NCBI GenBank assembly: GCA_005408345.1
Contig: SEMN01000457.1
Span: 186,001-250,000 of the forward strand
Origin: Macquaria australasica
Taxonomy: Eukaryota > Chordata > Actinopteri > Centrarchiformes > Percichthyidae
Direction: 5' to 3'
Length of the DNA stretch: 64,000 bases
In this document: positions 43,495-56,279 of the stretch, piece after piece
How positions within the stretch are numbered: the stretch's first letter is position 1
How the letters are laid out: each line of letters opens with the position of its first letter
The notes under the pieces: model-generated
Database searches by the model: none
The model's input: only the letters and a program-made list of their open reading frames with translations
Told to the model about the DNA's origin: nothing
Translations under genes and position numbers: made by a program

Positions 43495-45645
43495 ATATGT
43501 TATCATTGTCCAATATTATTCACAAAAAGTACATTGTAAAAAATAAACGTAAACAGCATAAATTTAGCGAAGCTAGTGGAGAGGCAACTGGGATAGGTCC
43601 ACGCCTTCTAGAACGTGTTTGTAAACGTGAATGTTAGCATTGTCATTGAGAGCATGTTGGCATGCTCATGTTTGCACCTCTGTGGCTATGCACAGCCTCA
43701 CAGAACCACTAGCATGGCTGTAAACACATTAAAAAGCTCGGGGCTCTGGCAAAACAAGGCAGGCTCGTCCAGCAAAAAAGGTGAACTTGCATCAACCTTT
43801 GCCAAAATGCAACGACATGTCTTCCAGCAAGACGTTGTGGGGGCCAATCACATACATGCAAGTGGTGGATTACTGTAATGTGAACAACTTATTTCTTGTT
43901 TAACTGTAAAATGTCCTGCTCAGTACAAGCTTTTACTATCTTGATCACAAAATTTGAATGACCTAATTTTATTTAATCCTTATAAAAATGTTTTGGTTTT
44001 ATGTGGTATTCTGTCAGCAGAATTTTTTTAACTCTTAACCATCAATATTGGACCCAAATTTCAGTACTGGTTGGGCATTATGTTTTTACAATTCCTACGT
44101 TAGCCACAAAGTTGAAAAATCATGGATGCCTAACAACAAATATTGGGAAAAAATATTCTTGGGAGTAAAGAGATTACGTGTTTTGTAATGCACCATGTGT
44201 TTGACTTTGACTGCCCTAAACATAACTTTTTTTTCAATGGACACTTCTGATCTGCCATCTTACCATTCAATTATAAATGGGTATCTCCCATGCCATCGTC
44301 AAGCAACTGAAGCACACAAGACTACAATACTTCTCCAGTCAAACATGTCATACTGTTTATATTGTGCTGGCGCAATAAAATTAGACTGGACCATCTGTGA
44401 TGGACAGTAAGTGCAAATCAGTGCTTTGCATTCAGTCAGAGGTTGGGGCCAAAACCAGTATTCATGTGGCCTAATGGACATCAGCTTAACATAATGACAG
44501 ACCACGCTCAATAAACTACATTCATCACTGTCTGGAATCTAGACAAAGAGATAACATGGCTACATGGGGCAAAATAACCAGTTCTGGAAAGAGCCTATTC
44601 AAGACTTGCAATTTGGGTGTGGCATTCAAATACAGCCCAAATACATTAGACGCATGGGTTCATTTGATCCTTCTGTATATATACACAGTCATTCAAGCTG
44701 TGCAGCCACAAACTGATTCTTCCAGCATGCTGTCTGGCTGGCTTCCCCTGCAGATGAAAGTGTAAGCAAGGTAGCATGCAGAGATACATGGCTAGTAGCT
44801 GAGCAGTGTCTGGCTGCCTGTGGGGTCCCAACCCTGTCTCACAACCAGCTCTCAGATCAATCAGCTCCCTGGAGAAAGTGGTGGTGGTGATGGAGTGGGG
44901 GGCTTGAGACACCTCCCAGGGCATCGATCGGCAGTCTCACACATCAGCGCAGAGATTGTCTGTCTGCCTCTGTCTCGTTCTCCACCTCTCTTTCCTGGCG
45001 ACGTGTGTGACGAGCTAAAACAGGCTGAGGCAGGTTATGCTGAGTGGCAGCAGTTTCCTCCCTTCACAGTAATGAGGGAACACAGAGACGAAATGCCCCA
45101 CATGTGCTCTGAGAAGGTACAAAGTTCAATCATCATTGGTTTCCTCTACCTCATTTTTTTGGAGTCACTGTACATCTGAGAGACAGATGTCTCGTTTTAA
45201 ACACGGTGACTTATGACCTTCTGGCTACATCATCCCAAAATATAAGACACACAGCTAGTACGAACACCAAAGCATTGGTTCTCAATCTTGTAGATAAAAA
45301 CTTTATCTCCTCGGAACACATCTCGTACAAACGTAGCATTTCTGAGGTACCCAGAATTTAAATTGATTTATAAATCAAAGTCATTACCTTTACTCCGCGG
45401 AAATTTAGAGTGAGAAAGGACTTTATCCCAGAAAAAAAAGATGAGCATAAGCAGCTTTGCTTCAAGTGATAAACTAATCTGACTCATCAAATCACTAGGC
45501 CTGATTTGATGAGTGGGATAAGATTAGCTGTAGTGGGGTAAGATTAGCTGTGAGAGCTCAGTCAGATCATACTGTCATTTCAAAGACAGAGAAATCTCAG
45601 TCTCAAGGTCTGATTACAGTGTCCTTATTTACTAAATTAACCAGT
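43495..45645. other. Intronic sequence with no recognised feature
   Basis: No exon supported. A short near-duplicated segment, GGATAAGATTAGCTGTAGT / GGGTAAGATTAGCTGTGAG, lies at 45517-45555. Confidence 0.4.
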
Positions 45646-45649
45646 CTAC

Positions 45650-46023
45650 AGGCCTTTACACACCAGAGGCATTTTTTCATGCGATTGATTCGCATGTCAA
45701 TACATTTTTTCAAACTGTTGTTTTTGTCATGAGTACTTTCACACAGAAAGCGACGCAATTTATTTTCGGAACAAGGTCGATTTTTCTGAGCTTTCGCACA
45801 GCGAGTAAATGCATCAACCAAGCACATTGTGCGGAACGGACGTCACATCACATTATATGACAAAGGACACAAAAATCATAAAGACAATGAACTCAAGAAC
45901 AACGTGTGGAGCAGCACCACCGGATGCAGGATAGTGAGTAGTAAAATTAGAGTAAATATTCGCAGGCGAGTATTTCGCATTTTCGTGTTGTTTATTCGTT
46001 ACATCCCCGGTGTGTAAAGGCCT
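45650..46023. mobile_element. 374-bp MITE with AGGCCTTTACACACC inverted ends
   Basis: Left AGGCCTTTACACACC and right GGTGTGTAAAGGCCT are exact inverses. Interior is non-coding with GCGA/TCGC-containing blocks repeated in inverse form. No target duplication could be assigned. Confidence 0.8.
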
Positions 46024-46154
46024 TAAGAAGGAAAACACTCCACATGTAAACTATTTATTTTTGAACAACTTAATGGTTACCATCATAGTGTCGAGACCAA
46101 GACTCTCATCATTTTCTGGACCACAATCACATTTTTCAGTCCAAAAGGTTGTAC

Positions 46155-46265
46155 AACAAGATTCAAGAACTTTATTTGTCACATGCACATGTAGGATGTG
46201 CAGTGAAGTGAAAAATGGCAATGCCCATAGAGCAGGACACAGAACAATAAGCAACCACAACAATA
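46155..46265 (-). repeat. SINE/LINE tail-type repeat
   Basis: CAAGATTCAAGAACTTTATT then TGTCACATGCACATG... GTGCAGTGAAGTGAAAAATG has the pattern of a reversed 3' tail repeat common in fish. Ends not defined. Confidence 0.45.
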
Positions 46266-46329
46266 CAAAAGAAATTACAATATTTACAATAATATTAGCA
46301 TATGAATTTATAATACTTTTTTAATATAT

Positions 46330-48445
46330 AAAAAAATATGAAAATTAGAAAATAAATGTCGTATTTATGTGTACTTAGATGAGTATGTGAAACAGCACAG
46401 TTTTCAAGTTGCCCTGTGAATTTAAGTATGGAATTATTTTGTATTCTATTTTGAAGGGCCAAGAGGGAGCTCAAAATGTTCAAAAATATATAAATAATAA
46501 TCAAATAGGTTATATTGTAATTGTGATATATTTCATGTCTGTTTATATTGTATTAAAGCCCCTAGAAACTTAACAGCAGTTGAATATCTTGTCTTGACCT
46601 CCACTAGTTATATACTTCTCTCCTTACGGCAATGATAAGCAAGTGTGCTCCAGGGTGTGTCAGTACCCTGTGACATCACTGAGGGTGTGGTTAAAGGTGT
46701 CACAGAGTACACTTCTGACCACACCCAGCATTTCAGATAAAACAGGCTTGAAACGTTTGACCAGAGATGCCAGTGAAACACTGCTTTTCAGTCTGGTGTT
46801 AAGTTGCTCTTTAAAGTTTGCAAATCTCTGCCTCATCAGGACTGTGTGGGTTTGATCAGATTTGACTGACAGTGGCAACAAAAGCAAACAACCCACCTGC
46901 TGTCATTAGATTTTGATTCAAACACTGCTGAATTCTGACTGGTGCACACAAATATGAGACATCACTTCTTTCCAAACAACCACTTCAAGAGGAATTCTCC
47001 TGTGCCTTGCCTCAGTATCAAGCAACACCCAACTAGTGAAACTCAGCTGTGTGAACAACACAACAAGAGAACCGACCATACCAGCAGTTTTCACTGAAAT
47101 ATGAGCTGCCATTACAATGAGCCTATAACAGAAACCTCAATGTGGTGATCACTGGGCAGCAGGACCAGCAGTGCAGCAAAAGGAATGAATGAACAAGACT
47201 GTCCTCCCCAATAATACGGCCATATAGGTCGTCTGTGCAAGCAGCTTATTACGACCCATATTTACGTTTATTGTTCGGCGGTGACCTATAAAGAGCGCCA
47301 AAGTCAGTGTAGGGAGAAGGTTGGGGTGGATGGATGGGTCAAACAACACAGGACTCTACCCCAGGAGACTGCTGTTTGTGTCCCATGTGAAACCAAAGTC
47401 AATGTTAACTTATTTTAACTAACGTAGTTATTTTAACTCAAACCATGATCTTTTCCTAAACCTATCCAAGTAGTGTTGGTGCCTAAACCTAACCAAACTG
47501 CAATCATATTGTGGTCTCAGCCAAATTAGTCTACACCATTGGCACAAAATGCAGCTACACAGCTTTTAACTGGATCCAGGAAGTATGTACTGCTGAGTCA
47601 ATGCAATCAAATGTTGTCGCCATTTTTGTGGCCTGTTTTTCATTGATGTAGCTTGGTAGCTAGCCATATTGAAAGCTGACTTTACTTTCTTAATCCTGCC
47701 TACAAAACTCTGATTGTTCAATTGTTTCTCCAACCAGGAAAAATAGTGTCAGTAGGTACATTACTAGACTTATCTAAATTGCCAAAGATGTGGGCAGTGA
47801 TTCAAAAATCTGGAACAGGAGGCAGGAAAAGCTCAAAGCTTCTCAAAATTGCAATACCCAGCCAAATCTTGCACAACTGGCCACAAATAAAAATAACTGA
47901 AAGATTATATAATTATTCTCAAAATAAGACACATTTTTAATGAACAGAAACTGGCTGTGGCTAGCATTAAAGGGTTAAAGTGTCCTGATATGGTTTCTGT
48001 TCTGTTGCAGTCATTTTTCTCCCCACAGCTGATGGTAATTGGTAGGTCGGGGTGGAGGGAGTTCGAGGCACAGCTTACATTTCCCAGCCTAATCCTCCAC
48101 TTCCCGAGAATAAAGTCCATTTAAACAAATGGCTTGGAGAGTACGTACAACATGGCTGCCAGTCAAGCACCTGAATCCTCACCGGGCCTCTACACTGCTA
48201 CACTGAGCGCAGCAAATAGCCAGAGTTTAAGTACTTTAGAGTTTGACTAATATAGGTTTTAGGAAGCTGATACCATTATTTTAGGACTGAACCTGCATTC
48301 TACTTTTTAAACCTCAGAAAGTTTTAGCTAACCCTGCTTCATAATAGGCTTTATTACACCTGAAACGTGGAGGTAAGATTACTGTACATTTGTGACTGTA
48401 GAATGTCACGTTAATTTTCCCAATAAATATTTAAATGCTCATTGG
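46330..48445. other. Intronic sequence with no recognised feature
   Basis: No splice-supported exon; short frames only. Confidence 0.4.
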
Positions 48446-48450
48446 CCAGG

Positions 48451-48530
48451 CTCATAATAATAATAATAATAATAGCTTGCATTTATATAGCGCCTTTCAG
48501 GAGACCCAAGGATGCTTTACACAAGGGGGG
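48451..48530 (+). repeat. (AAT)n microsatellite with TTTATATAGCGCC repeat head
   Basis: CATAATAATAATAATAATAATAG runs at 48451-48475, followed by TTGCATTTATATAGCGCCTTTCAGGAGACCCAAGG. The latter resembles the repeat at 25185. Confidence 0.7.
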
Positions 48531-48844
48531 GCTGACAAAATAAAAGAGATGAAAACATAAAATGATGGTATCAATGATTGCCAGGGATGACTGAGTTAAT
48601 TAAGTCCATAGGCGTTGGTGAAGAGGTAGTCGTTTGAAAATGTCCACAGGCTGGTGTGGGGGAGCATACCTGTGTCCGATGACCGCAGATATCATCCAGC
48701 ATGCAGTATGAAATCCTACATGTTCAGTTGAATCTATTGTTAACTAAGCTTAAATAAAATGAATGTCAAATGTGGCAGGGGGATGTTATCCAGAATTAAA
48801 TATAAAAGGATACTCCACATATTTACAGTCATGGTAATTAGGGA

Positions 48845-49405
48845 TGATTAATTGTTAATCGATCATATGTATGTTTTATGTACCATTTCTCCGTAGCTCA
48901 CGTATATTAATTTTTATACCACAAGATGGCATATTTCACCTTTGCAGTTCAGAAAAACTGGCACAACAAAGGAAGAAGCAGTCAGTGGGAGATGGTGAGG
49001 CAAGATGAAGAGGGCAAAACGTAGTCCAGAGTGGGAGCATTACACTGTAAAAGAGGACAATGCTCAGTGTAAATATTGCGACACTTAAAATACAGCTCCA
49101 GTACAACGTCAATGTTGAACCACCTGAAAAGTCAGCACCCGACGGTTTCAGTGCAAGTTGAAAGTGGAACCTCCCATCAAACTCTCATCTCGGTGTTAGC
49201 TAGAAGAGGATGTAGTGATGTGCATGCAGAGGCAGTAACTCAGAGGCTTTGTGAGCTACTGAACTACATTGAACCAGGCTATCGCATCCCCTCAACAGAT
49301 ACAATTAACTTTACTAGCTGTGTTCAAGTGTGCGCTTTATTGTTCAGACATTAATCCATTCTAAATAGTACATTTTAATCTTGTCAGTTAACGGTTAATG
49401 ATCGG
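48845..49405 (+). mobile_element. BED-finger hAT remnant
   Basis: The left end near 48845 (GATGATTAATTGTTAATCG) and the complement of the right end (GATCATTAACCGTTAACTG, near 49404) are imperfect inverses. The + strand around 49010-49140 encodes SPEWEHYTVKEDNAQCKYCD, a stop, then TSMLNHLKSQHP, i.e. a BED finger (C-X2-C, H-X4-H) broken by one stop codon. Sense continues to about 49290 (GYRIPST). The catalytic domain is lost. Confidence 0.75.
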
Positions 49406-49454
49406 CTAACAAGGGTCGGCCATTGGTCAGACTTCCCTAGGGAAGTACAACCCA

Positions 49455-49620
49455 GCGTGTAAAAACAGCTATATAATGTCCTCTGTGGCTCTGGAGAAAC
49501 TTTGTCAAGAATTAGAAAATAACCCTGATGATGTCATCAAGGAAGGAGTTTTCAGACACTGTCAGACAATTTGCAAGCTCTATGTTTGAAGCATACTGAG
49601 GTCCTTAAGCTTGTCACTAT
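49455..49620. repeat. Interspersed repeat, family E copy 2
   Basis: It matches blocks of 29460-29540 in the same order, ending near GATGATGTCATCAAGGAAGGAG. Confidence 0.5.
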
Positions 49621-50038
49621 GATACCACTGTGTACACAATGGATGTTAAACAGTATGTGGCTTTCCCGAGCTCTTTCAGGACATCTCGTATGTGCTGGCT
49701 CATTTGGTTGGAATTGGTTGTATACTGGGGAGAGATCCTAACTCCTGTCTCTGTTAAAGGATGGTCTTTGGTGTCAGTGTGAATGTCCTTCTTGGTCTTT
49801 CTCCAGGGGATACTACATTGGTGTAACAGCAAGAGCTCTGGGAAAAAGACTGATTTAACAGCATAATAAAAAAAAGAAAACGAGTTGTCTGTGAACACCA
49901 GACCAAAACCATTCACAGCATTGACAGGAAAAGGGTCAAAGGTCATCAACCCAGAGTCAGTGGACAGCCGGTGAAAGAGCAGGGAAGACATTCACATCTG
50001 ACAGCAGAGGCAGTGAGTGAGTTGTCTGACTGAATTAA

Positions 50039-50850
50039 GTTAAAGCTGGGGAGGCAAAATCTGTGCAACTTATGCAAAACCTTCCGCCTCTCTCTCTGCT
50101 GCCTCATATCACTCCGCTAAGCCCCTCCCACCAAACCCACAACTTCAACAGGCAGCAGAAGGAGTCGGTTCCCCAGTGAAACCGTATCCCTCATAGGGTT
50201 CGCTCTCCACGGCATGAGCCTCACCGAGACCGCGGTCCCTCCCGCCGTGACTTGTTTTCTCAAAGACGCCCCTCCAGCGCTTCGTGGCCACAGAGCAGAG
50301 CACCCCAGGCTTCAGAGGCAGCTGCAACGCCGTCCAGCAACGGGAAGAGAGGCTAGTACACCACACACACACCACTGTCCCCCGTCAAAAGTTATTCCCC
50401 ACTGTTTGTCATCATGCCTCTTTGCCACTTGTAGTTACGAGCGCCATGGCATCAAACATAAAGAGCCTGAAGCTCCGTGTGGAGCCGGGACGTGTTGTTT
50501 TGTACTATACACTGCTGTAGGCAAAGGAGGTGTTGGAAATTTATCACAAGTTTCAGGATTTTCTGCAGGATTTTCCTCCACTGACTCAGGTTTTCACCGT
50601 CTGAAGGGACCTGCACGCGCTTCTGCTCTTGTAGCTTAGCCAATACGAACACACCATCTCTCTGAAATAACCTGTGATTGGCTAAAGTCTACTGTCACGG
50701 GATAGATTTTCTGAAGCTTGAAAACAGAGGCAAAGGGGGGGCTGAAGTAGAGGTCTGCTCTCAGACCACTTGAATTACAATATGCTGCACGGTTAATATG
50801 GCATTTTTGTCCAATGACACCAAAAGTAAACTGCCTACCCCAGCTTTAAC
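50039..50850. mobile_element. MITE with TTAAAGCTGGGG inverted ends (about 810 bp)
   Basis: The left end GTTAAAGCTGGGGAGGCA and the complement of the right end TGCCTACCCCAGCTTTAAC are inverse with one extra base. The 141-codon frame inside (50214-50639) has no family features and I treat it as chance. Confidence 0.75.
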
Positions 50851-51640
50851 ATTTTGAGTGTGATAAGAAGTGCTCTGTTTTGGCAGGTAAGGGCTTTTCA
50901 TTATTCCAGCACATAATGTCAGTTAAGAGTGGACATTTTACAACACAATTCATAGTAGAATGCAGAATGTTTCTCAGGTGAAGTATACTGTGCACAGCGC
51001 TTATCAAAGAGGATAAAATGCACTCTCTAACTGGGCTAATTCATCCACAGTGAAACCTAATCAATTATTTATTTATTTGCTCCAGCCTTTCTCCTCAGAG
51101 AGAGGCTGATTAGAGAGGAGCTCAGTGTAGAAACGCCACAGTCTGGCTTCTCAGAGAGATTTGTGGTATGCTGTGTGCATTAGCCCTGACCACAGAGCCA
51201 TCATCACAATGTCCACAGTCTAGATTCTGATAAGCATCTCTATATCACCAAAGCAGCTCTCTGGAGCCACGACACCTAATTGGCTGGCTGCTATCAGTGT
51301 TCACCCAACTGACAATTCAAATAAAAATAAATTAAAGCTTCCTTCACAGGTGATCTGAAAATACACTGGATGGTAAATGTGTCTATTCATTAAATTAATG
51401 TATGAGTTTGCTGACTCATTGGGCTGGCTGACCATTGATACAAAATGAATTATTAGCTGGTTTGTGTCATTTGCTGCTGATATAAAGAAGGCTGTCCCTG
51501 GAATATTACAAACAGTCCAATAATACCGGCAACAACATTTTCATTTCATTTCACATTTTTATTTAATAAATCAATGATGTTTAAAATTCTTCTTTAATTC
51601 TTCATTTAAAAGTAAAATATATGGAAATATTTCATCTACC
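50851..51640. other. Intronic sequence with no recognised feature
   Basis: AT-rich, no coding or clear repeat. Confidence 0.4.
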
Positions 51641-51649
51641 ATCAAATCT

Positions 51650-51915
51650 TTTTTGTTATGGGCTTCAGCTAACCTGGGAACCAGATGACTCTGTTTTATT
51701 TGCTGGTAGATGTGTCTGGTCCCCCTACCATTCAGACAGATTTCCAGCCGACCTGACCCGGGTCGGGCCAATCACAACCGTTTATGTAATATGGGACGGA
51801 TTTGATACGATGACAACCAAGATGGCTGCCGCTGATGTAGAATGTTCTGAATCCGCTATCGCGTCAGTATGAAAGGAACTGGACGGTAGATTTTCCTAAA
51901 AGAAGAGCAAACAAC
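51650..51915 (+). repeat. Interspersed repeat, family G copy 2
   Basis: It is the inverse of 31530-31840: GGGAACCAGATGACTC, CATTCAGACAGATTTCCAGCC, GGGCCAATCACAACCGTTTA, TATGAAAGGAACTGGACGGT. Confidence 0.8.
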
Positions 51916-52299
51916 TGCACTTAAAGCTTTTGTTGATAAGAAAGATGTGTTTGCCGTACTTCCAAGAGGATTCACTCAGTGCTACATCACATGTTTCGTT
52001 GCTCTGATTGGTTGTAGGTCTATCCAATTGTGTCCAGAGGCATTTTGGTCTGCGGCGGTTGATAATGCCCCTTGGTAATCGAAAATGAACTGAGAGGTTG
52101 TCAGGCTAGGCTTCAGCAGCATTTTGTGTCCCATGTTGGTCTAAATGTTTTTTGCTTTTTCAGTGTTCATTTAACAATGGATCAATACTCAAAGGATGCA
52201 AAAGAAGTCATTTGTAGCAACAAATCCACAAATAATTATCACTCAACTCTGCTTTTCCCCTCTGTGCCCGGAGCCTTTTATTGTCTTTAAGTTCATTGT

Positions 52300-52735
52300 T
52301 TTATTTTTCCGGCAAGTTCTGCTTTCCTCAACCTGGTTTCCAGCAGCAGCAGGCAGCTGTTTTCAGTGAAAAAGCTCTGATAATTCCACTGTCCACTACC
52401 TGCCCAGCACCAAACATCAGACAGACACAGTTAGAGACTAGCTGGTGAACATAGTGGAGCATTTAACAGACATTTTTTGAGATATTTTCTCAAGAGTTGT
52501 TAGAGACCAAAACAGAGCTAAAAGGAAAGTGAATATTGGACTTCCATTCATCAGGTGGACTCTAACACGACTCCAAATTAATGCAAATTAATGCTAATGT
52601 TGCTTTATGTCTGCTGGATGTGTAAAGAAGCAACTGTTTACTAACTGGTTAGCTATATCAACTTGGTAATATGTCAGTGTTGTTTTTACAGCTTGTTTGT
52701 TCCCCTCAAAAAATCAATTAATGCAGCTTTAAGAG
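52300..52735 (+). repeat. Interspersed repeat, family H copy 2
   Basis: It shares CCACTGTCCACTACCTGCCCAGCA, CACAGTTAGAGACTAGCTGG, AATATTGGACTT and AATGCAGCTTTAA with 61535-61910. Confidence 0.8.
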
Positions 52736-53073
52736 TGTCAAATGTTTTATGGAATTTATCAATTTTGTTGTAAACATGAAAGTATAATTTAAAAAAGTAT
52801 GCACAGAATTCTGGATCTGGTTTATATTCATTTGTGGTCATTTGTATGCATGACACAGTGATAAGAACTTTATCATCATCAACGCTTCATTTAAAACTGC
52901 CTGTGTCTCAGCAGAGAATATCAGCTATCATCAGGTTCAATACAAATATCTTTAAAACTCAACAAAAGGCATCTTCACACTTACAATAATGACTTTTAAG
53001 ACGTTTCTAATACTCCAAACTGAAAAGATAACACCATTCCTGTTGCACAAATTAATAAAAGAGGCTACACTGC

Positions 53074-54344
53074 TAAAACCTCTCTATGGCATAATACAAC
53101 CCTTAAAATAAGTTTAAAAAATTAAAAAATTTTACTGGGCTGGATGGTCGAAACTGGGAATTGTTTATATTGGGGATTTATTCAATGAAGATCAACTTAT
53201 GTCCTCTGAACAATTAAGAAAAAAGTATACACTCCCAAATAAGGACTTTTGGAAGTACTTGTAGCTGGAGAGTGGTATCTTGGTGTGCCTTAGACTATTA
53301 TCACTTATGTCTAGAACTGGAGATGCAGGATAGAACAGGAATGGCACTTTAAAAGGAAAACATCATTCATGTATAACCTTTTGAGGGAGTCTCAACCACC
53401 CAAACCACCCGAAGGCCTTAAGAGATGCTGGGAGAGGGACATAGGGGAAGAGATAACTGGTGAATTATGGGGGATATGTCTGATTGATTATAAAATGATC
53501 AACAGAACTTACTGGACCCCAAGTAAAATGGCAAGGCTAGGACTCAGAAGCTCTAACTTGTGTTGGAGATGTGATACTACTTGTGGCCTGCTCTTACACG
53601 TTATATTCATCCATGATAGATTGATAGATCTTATTTTGTCTAAGATTATCACCTTCATCAATACAGTGATGACACCTTCACTGGAACAGGGACCAATGCT
53701 TTGCCTATTAGGCGGAATTCACATAGAATCAGGCGCTGCAGCGAAAACGCAGATTTTCCCATTCATTTGAACCGGGGTACTGCGGGGTACAGATTCAACT
53801 TTTGGAGAAACGCAACCCGACAACTGTACAGTAATCACGGAGTCGATCGATCAGTCTCTCTTCCATCTTCACAGTTGCTCGGTAAACAGCAGAATATTAA
53901 GGTAAACAGCTAATTCTGCAATGCTACAGGCCTGGGTGTCTGCCGGTCTGATCGCCCGCGTGATTGGCTGCAGCTTGTCGTCGGGTTGCATTTCTCCAAA
54001 AGTTGGAGACCACCGCTGCAGCCTGAATGCAGTACCCCGGTTCAAATTAATGGGAAAATCTGAGTTTTCGCTGCAGCACCTGATTCTATGTGAATTCCAC
54101 TTTTGGCGTGCTGCCTGAGGTATTATTGAGTATTATACATGTATTATTCTGTACATATAGCCAAATGTATATCATTAGGTAGAATATATATCTATCTCTG
54201 TTATATTTCCTTTGTCCTTGTTTCCTGTTCGACTGTCTTATGTGTAGTTTGCTGTGATATTTTGATGTGTGTACACTTTATAAGCTATGTATGTATGTAT
54301 GTTTTTCCTTTTGAAAAACCAATAAAAATACAATTTAAAAAAAA
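53074..54344 (+). mobile_element. 5'-truncated L1/Tx1-like LINE with target duplication, host to a MITE
   Basis: An 11-bp direct repeat GGCTACACTGC flanks it (53063-53073 and 54345-54355), and its 3' end is AATAAAAATACAATTTAAAAAAAA, so it is a poly(A)-tailed LINE insertion. Remaining coding is the C-terminus of the L1-type protein: MINRTYWTPSKMARLGL then SSNLCWRC...H (53500-53620), with stops upstream. It is 5'-truncated, which is usual for L1. A 385-bp MITE sits inside it. Confidence 0.9.
53714..54098. mobile_element. 385-bp MITE with about 70-bp terminal inverted repeats
   Basis: From GGAATTCACATAGAATCAGG inward, about 70 bp are repeated in inverse at the right end (CCTGATTCTATGTGAATTCC) with only a few differences, including a shared TTTGAACCGGGGTACTGC. 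It lies within the L1-like element, so it is the younger insertion. Confidence 0.9.
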
Positions 54345-54360
54345 GGCTACACTGCACAGC

Positions 54361-55690
54361 TTTATTTTGTGTCATTATGTTTCTTTTTGTGTGACAAGAG
54401 CTTCAAGCAACCAAGCATAAATGAAGGGAGCCAAGTATAGCCTCATATTCAAGTCAGTGTGCCGTCAGCCGTCAAGTTGGAAGCAAACACATTCTTCCTC
54501 TTCTAGGTTAAAAAATGCGAATCAAGATCACACGGCGTACCACCACCTACTTCACAGAGTGCAGGAGATTTAAATAGAACAGTAGAATATGAATTCAAAC
54601 TAAATGTGAACACATCACATTTCATTTTTATTCTTTTTCTTATTCAGTTTATTTCTTAGGGACAGTGCATATTAATGCCAGGAGGCTAGGTTTCATCCCC
54701 GGCCAGGTGTGAAGTTGGCAGCAGATGATAATGTCTCCTTTTTTTAAATTCCAGATATTTTAAGTCATTTTTAGACCTTCAATTTTAAGAAAAGGAACAA
54801 AAAAAAATATTGATTTAAACTACAGTATCTATCCCTAGTGTTTTACTGTGCTTTCATTAGGATCCAGCTATCCTGTGTTTTCTCTTTTGGTTTCCTGCCT
54901 CTCAGGATGTATCTACAAAGGGTCTGCAGCACTGTGCAGTATCACACACTGTTACTACCATTGGCACTGTGAGCCTGTTTGCCAAACACAGAGAGCCAGC
55001 AGTCCCTGGTGTTGGTTCAGGGGGAGCTGTGGATGCTGCTGAGAGAGAGCCAGGATCCTCTGTTGATCACAAGGCATTTACACAGCAAATACACCAACTG
55101 GCTCTTATCATAATCATATCAATATGCCTGTTGCTAAGGCTGTGCCACTCCACAGTACATCTGAGACTACAGTGATCAAAGAAAACATACGGGGGGCTTA
55201 CAGGAGTACAAACACCTATTTTTCTCTGAACACAAAACATTTTTTACCAGAAAATATAAAAATCATGGCTGCAGAAACTTTTCTGACACGTGGCTGGAGT
55301 TACTTCCTAACATCTCACCAATATTTATCCAACCCGATGACTGAATACGGTGACAGTATAGACAGTAGCCATGCACTGAGGGTGCAGCTAGAATTATACA
55401 TCCCTCACCGGTGTAGAAAATGAAGGAGGGCTTTGCAGAGACTGCTAGAAGAAATGCAAGCATAGCATAAAATACTGGGCCTTATCTCTTTATGTCAGAA
55501 AAGTAGAACAGTAACAAGGCTCAGAGAGGCTGAAGATGATAAGACATTGATTTGAACAGAAGCAGATCATGGGAATACTCACAGAGTCAAACTATATCCA
55601 CAGTTGAAATGATCAAGGCATTCTGCAACTGCATACAGATGTATTGCTTATAGATGTAGATTCTGAAAGTGGCTTATAACAAAAGGTGAC
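54361..55690. other. Intronic sequence with no recognised feature
   Basis: No exon or clear repeat. Confidence 0.4.
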
Positions 55691-55693
55691 AGG

Positions 55694-56275
55694 TTTAAAG
55701 CTGGAGTGCGGAACTTTTGTCTCCTCCTTTTGGCAGTGAGAGTAATTACACAAAAACTGTGGACGCGTGCTCATGACGTATGCCTACAGGGGAGCTCGCT
55801 CAAATTTCAGTTCAGTTCCAAGACAATAATCCATTATTTAGGTAGAGTAAATGTAATAGCTACATAGCCTTCTTTTTTATCTGGAGCATCAGAAACTTTT
55901 CTTGGACCTTCTTAGGTTTTTCCTCCATACTCCTGGTTGCTGTAGCTACTCCGTCTCTACGGTTGCTCCCCTCAGCTCTGGCAAACCAGAGTCATGTAGA
56001 GAGAAGATCTGAAGTCTACGTGAATCACGTGACCATCAAGCATTTTAAACTTCTGTTGACACGACTCTCTCTCTACATGGCTCTGGTTTTACTATTGGTG
56101 CTCCAGCGTAGGAATGTCACCACACACACCAGATTTAAAATCTCTGGTATACTGAGAAATAGAGAGAGATTTACCTGGTGGTGACAGGCTTAATCAGCAT
56201 TGTGTGAACTTGTCTGGCAATTTGAATGTAACAGACGTTCATTTATATGGAAAAGTCCCGCACTCAATCTTTAAA
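55694..56275. mobile_element. MITE with TTTAAAGnTnGAGTGCGG inverted ends
   Basis: The left end TTTAAAGCTGGAGTGCGGAACTTTT and the complement of the right end TTTAAAGATTGAGTGCGGGACTTTT differ at a few positions. An internal pair (CATGTAGAGAGA at 55994 and TCTCTCTACATG at 56068) is also inverted. Non-coding, 582 bp. Confidence 0.85.
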
Positions 56276-56279
56276 GTAA

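Noticed and set aside
46295..46504. Minus-strand hydrophobic 69-codon frame
   Set aside because: AT-rich chance frame (Ile/Phe/Tyr-rich), with no start context or homologous pattern.
50214..50639. 141-codon + frame
   Set aside because: It falls within a MITE bounded by inverted ends, has no recognisable domain and mixed low-complexity composition.
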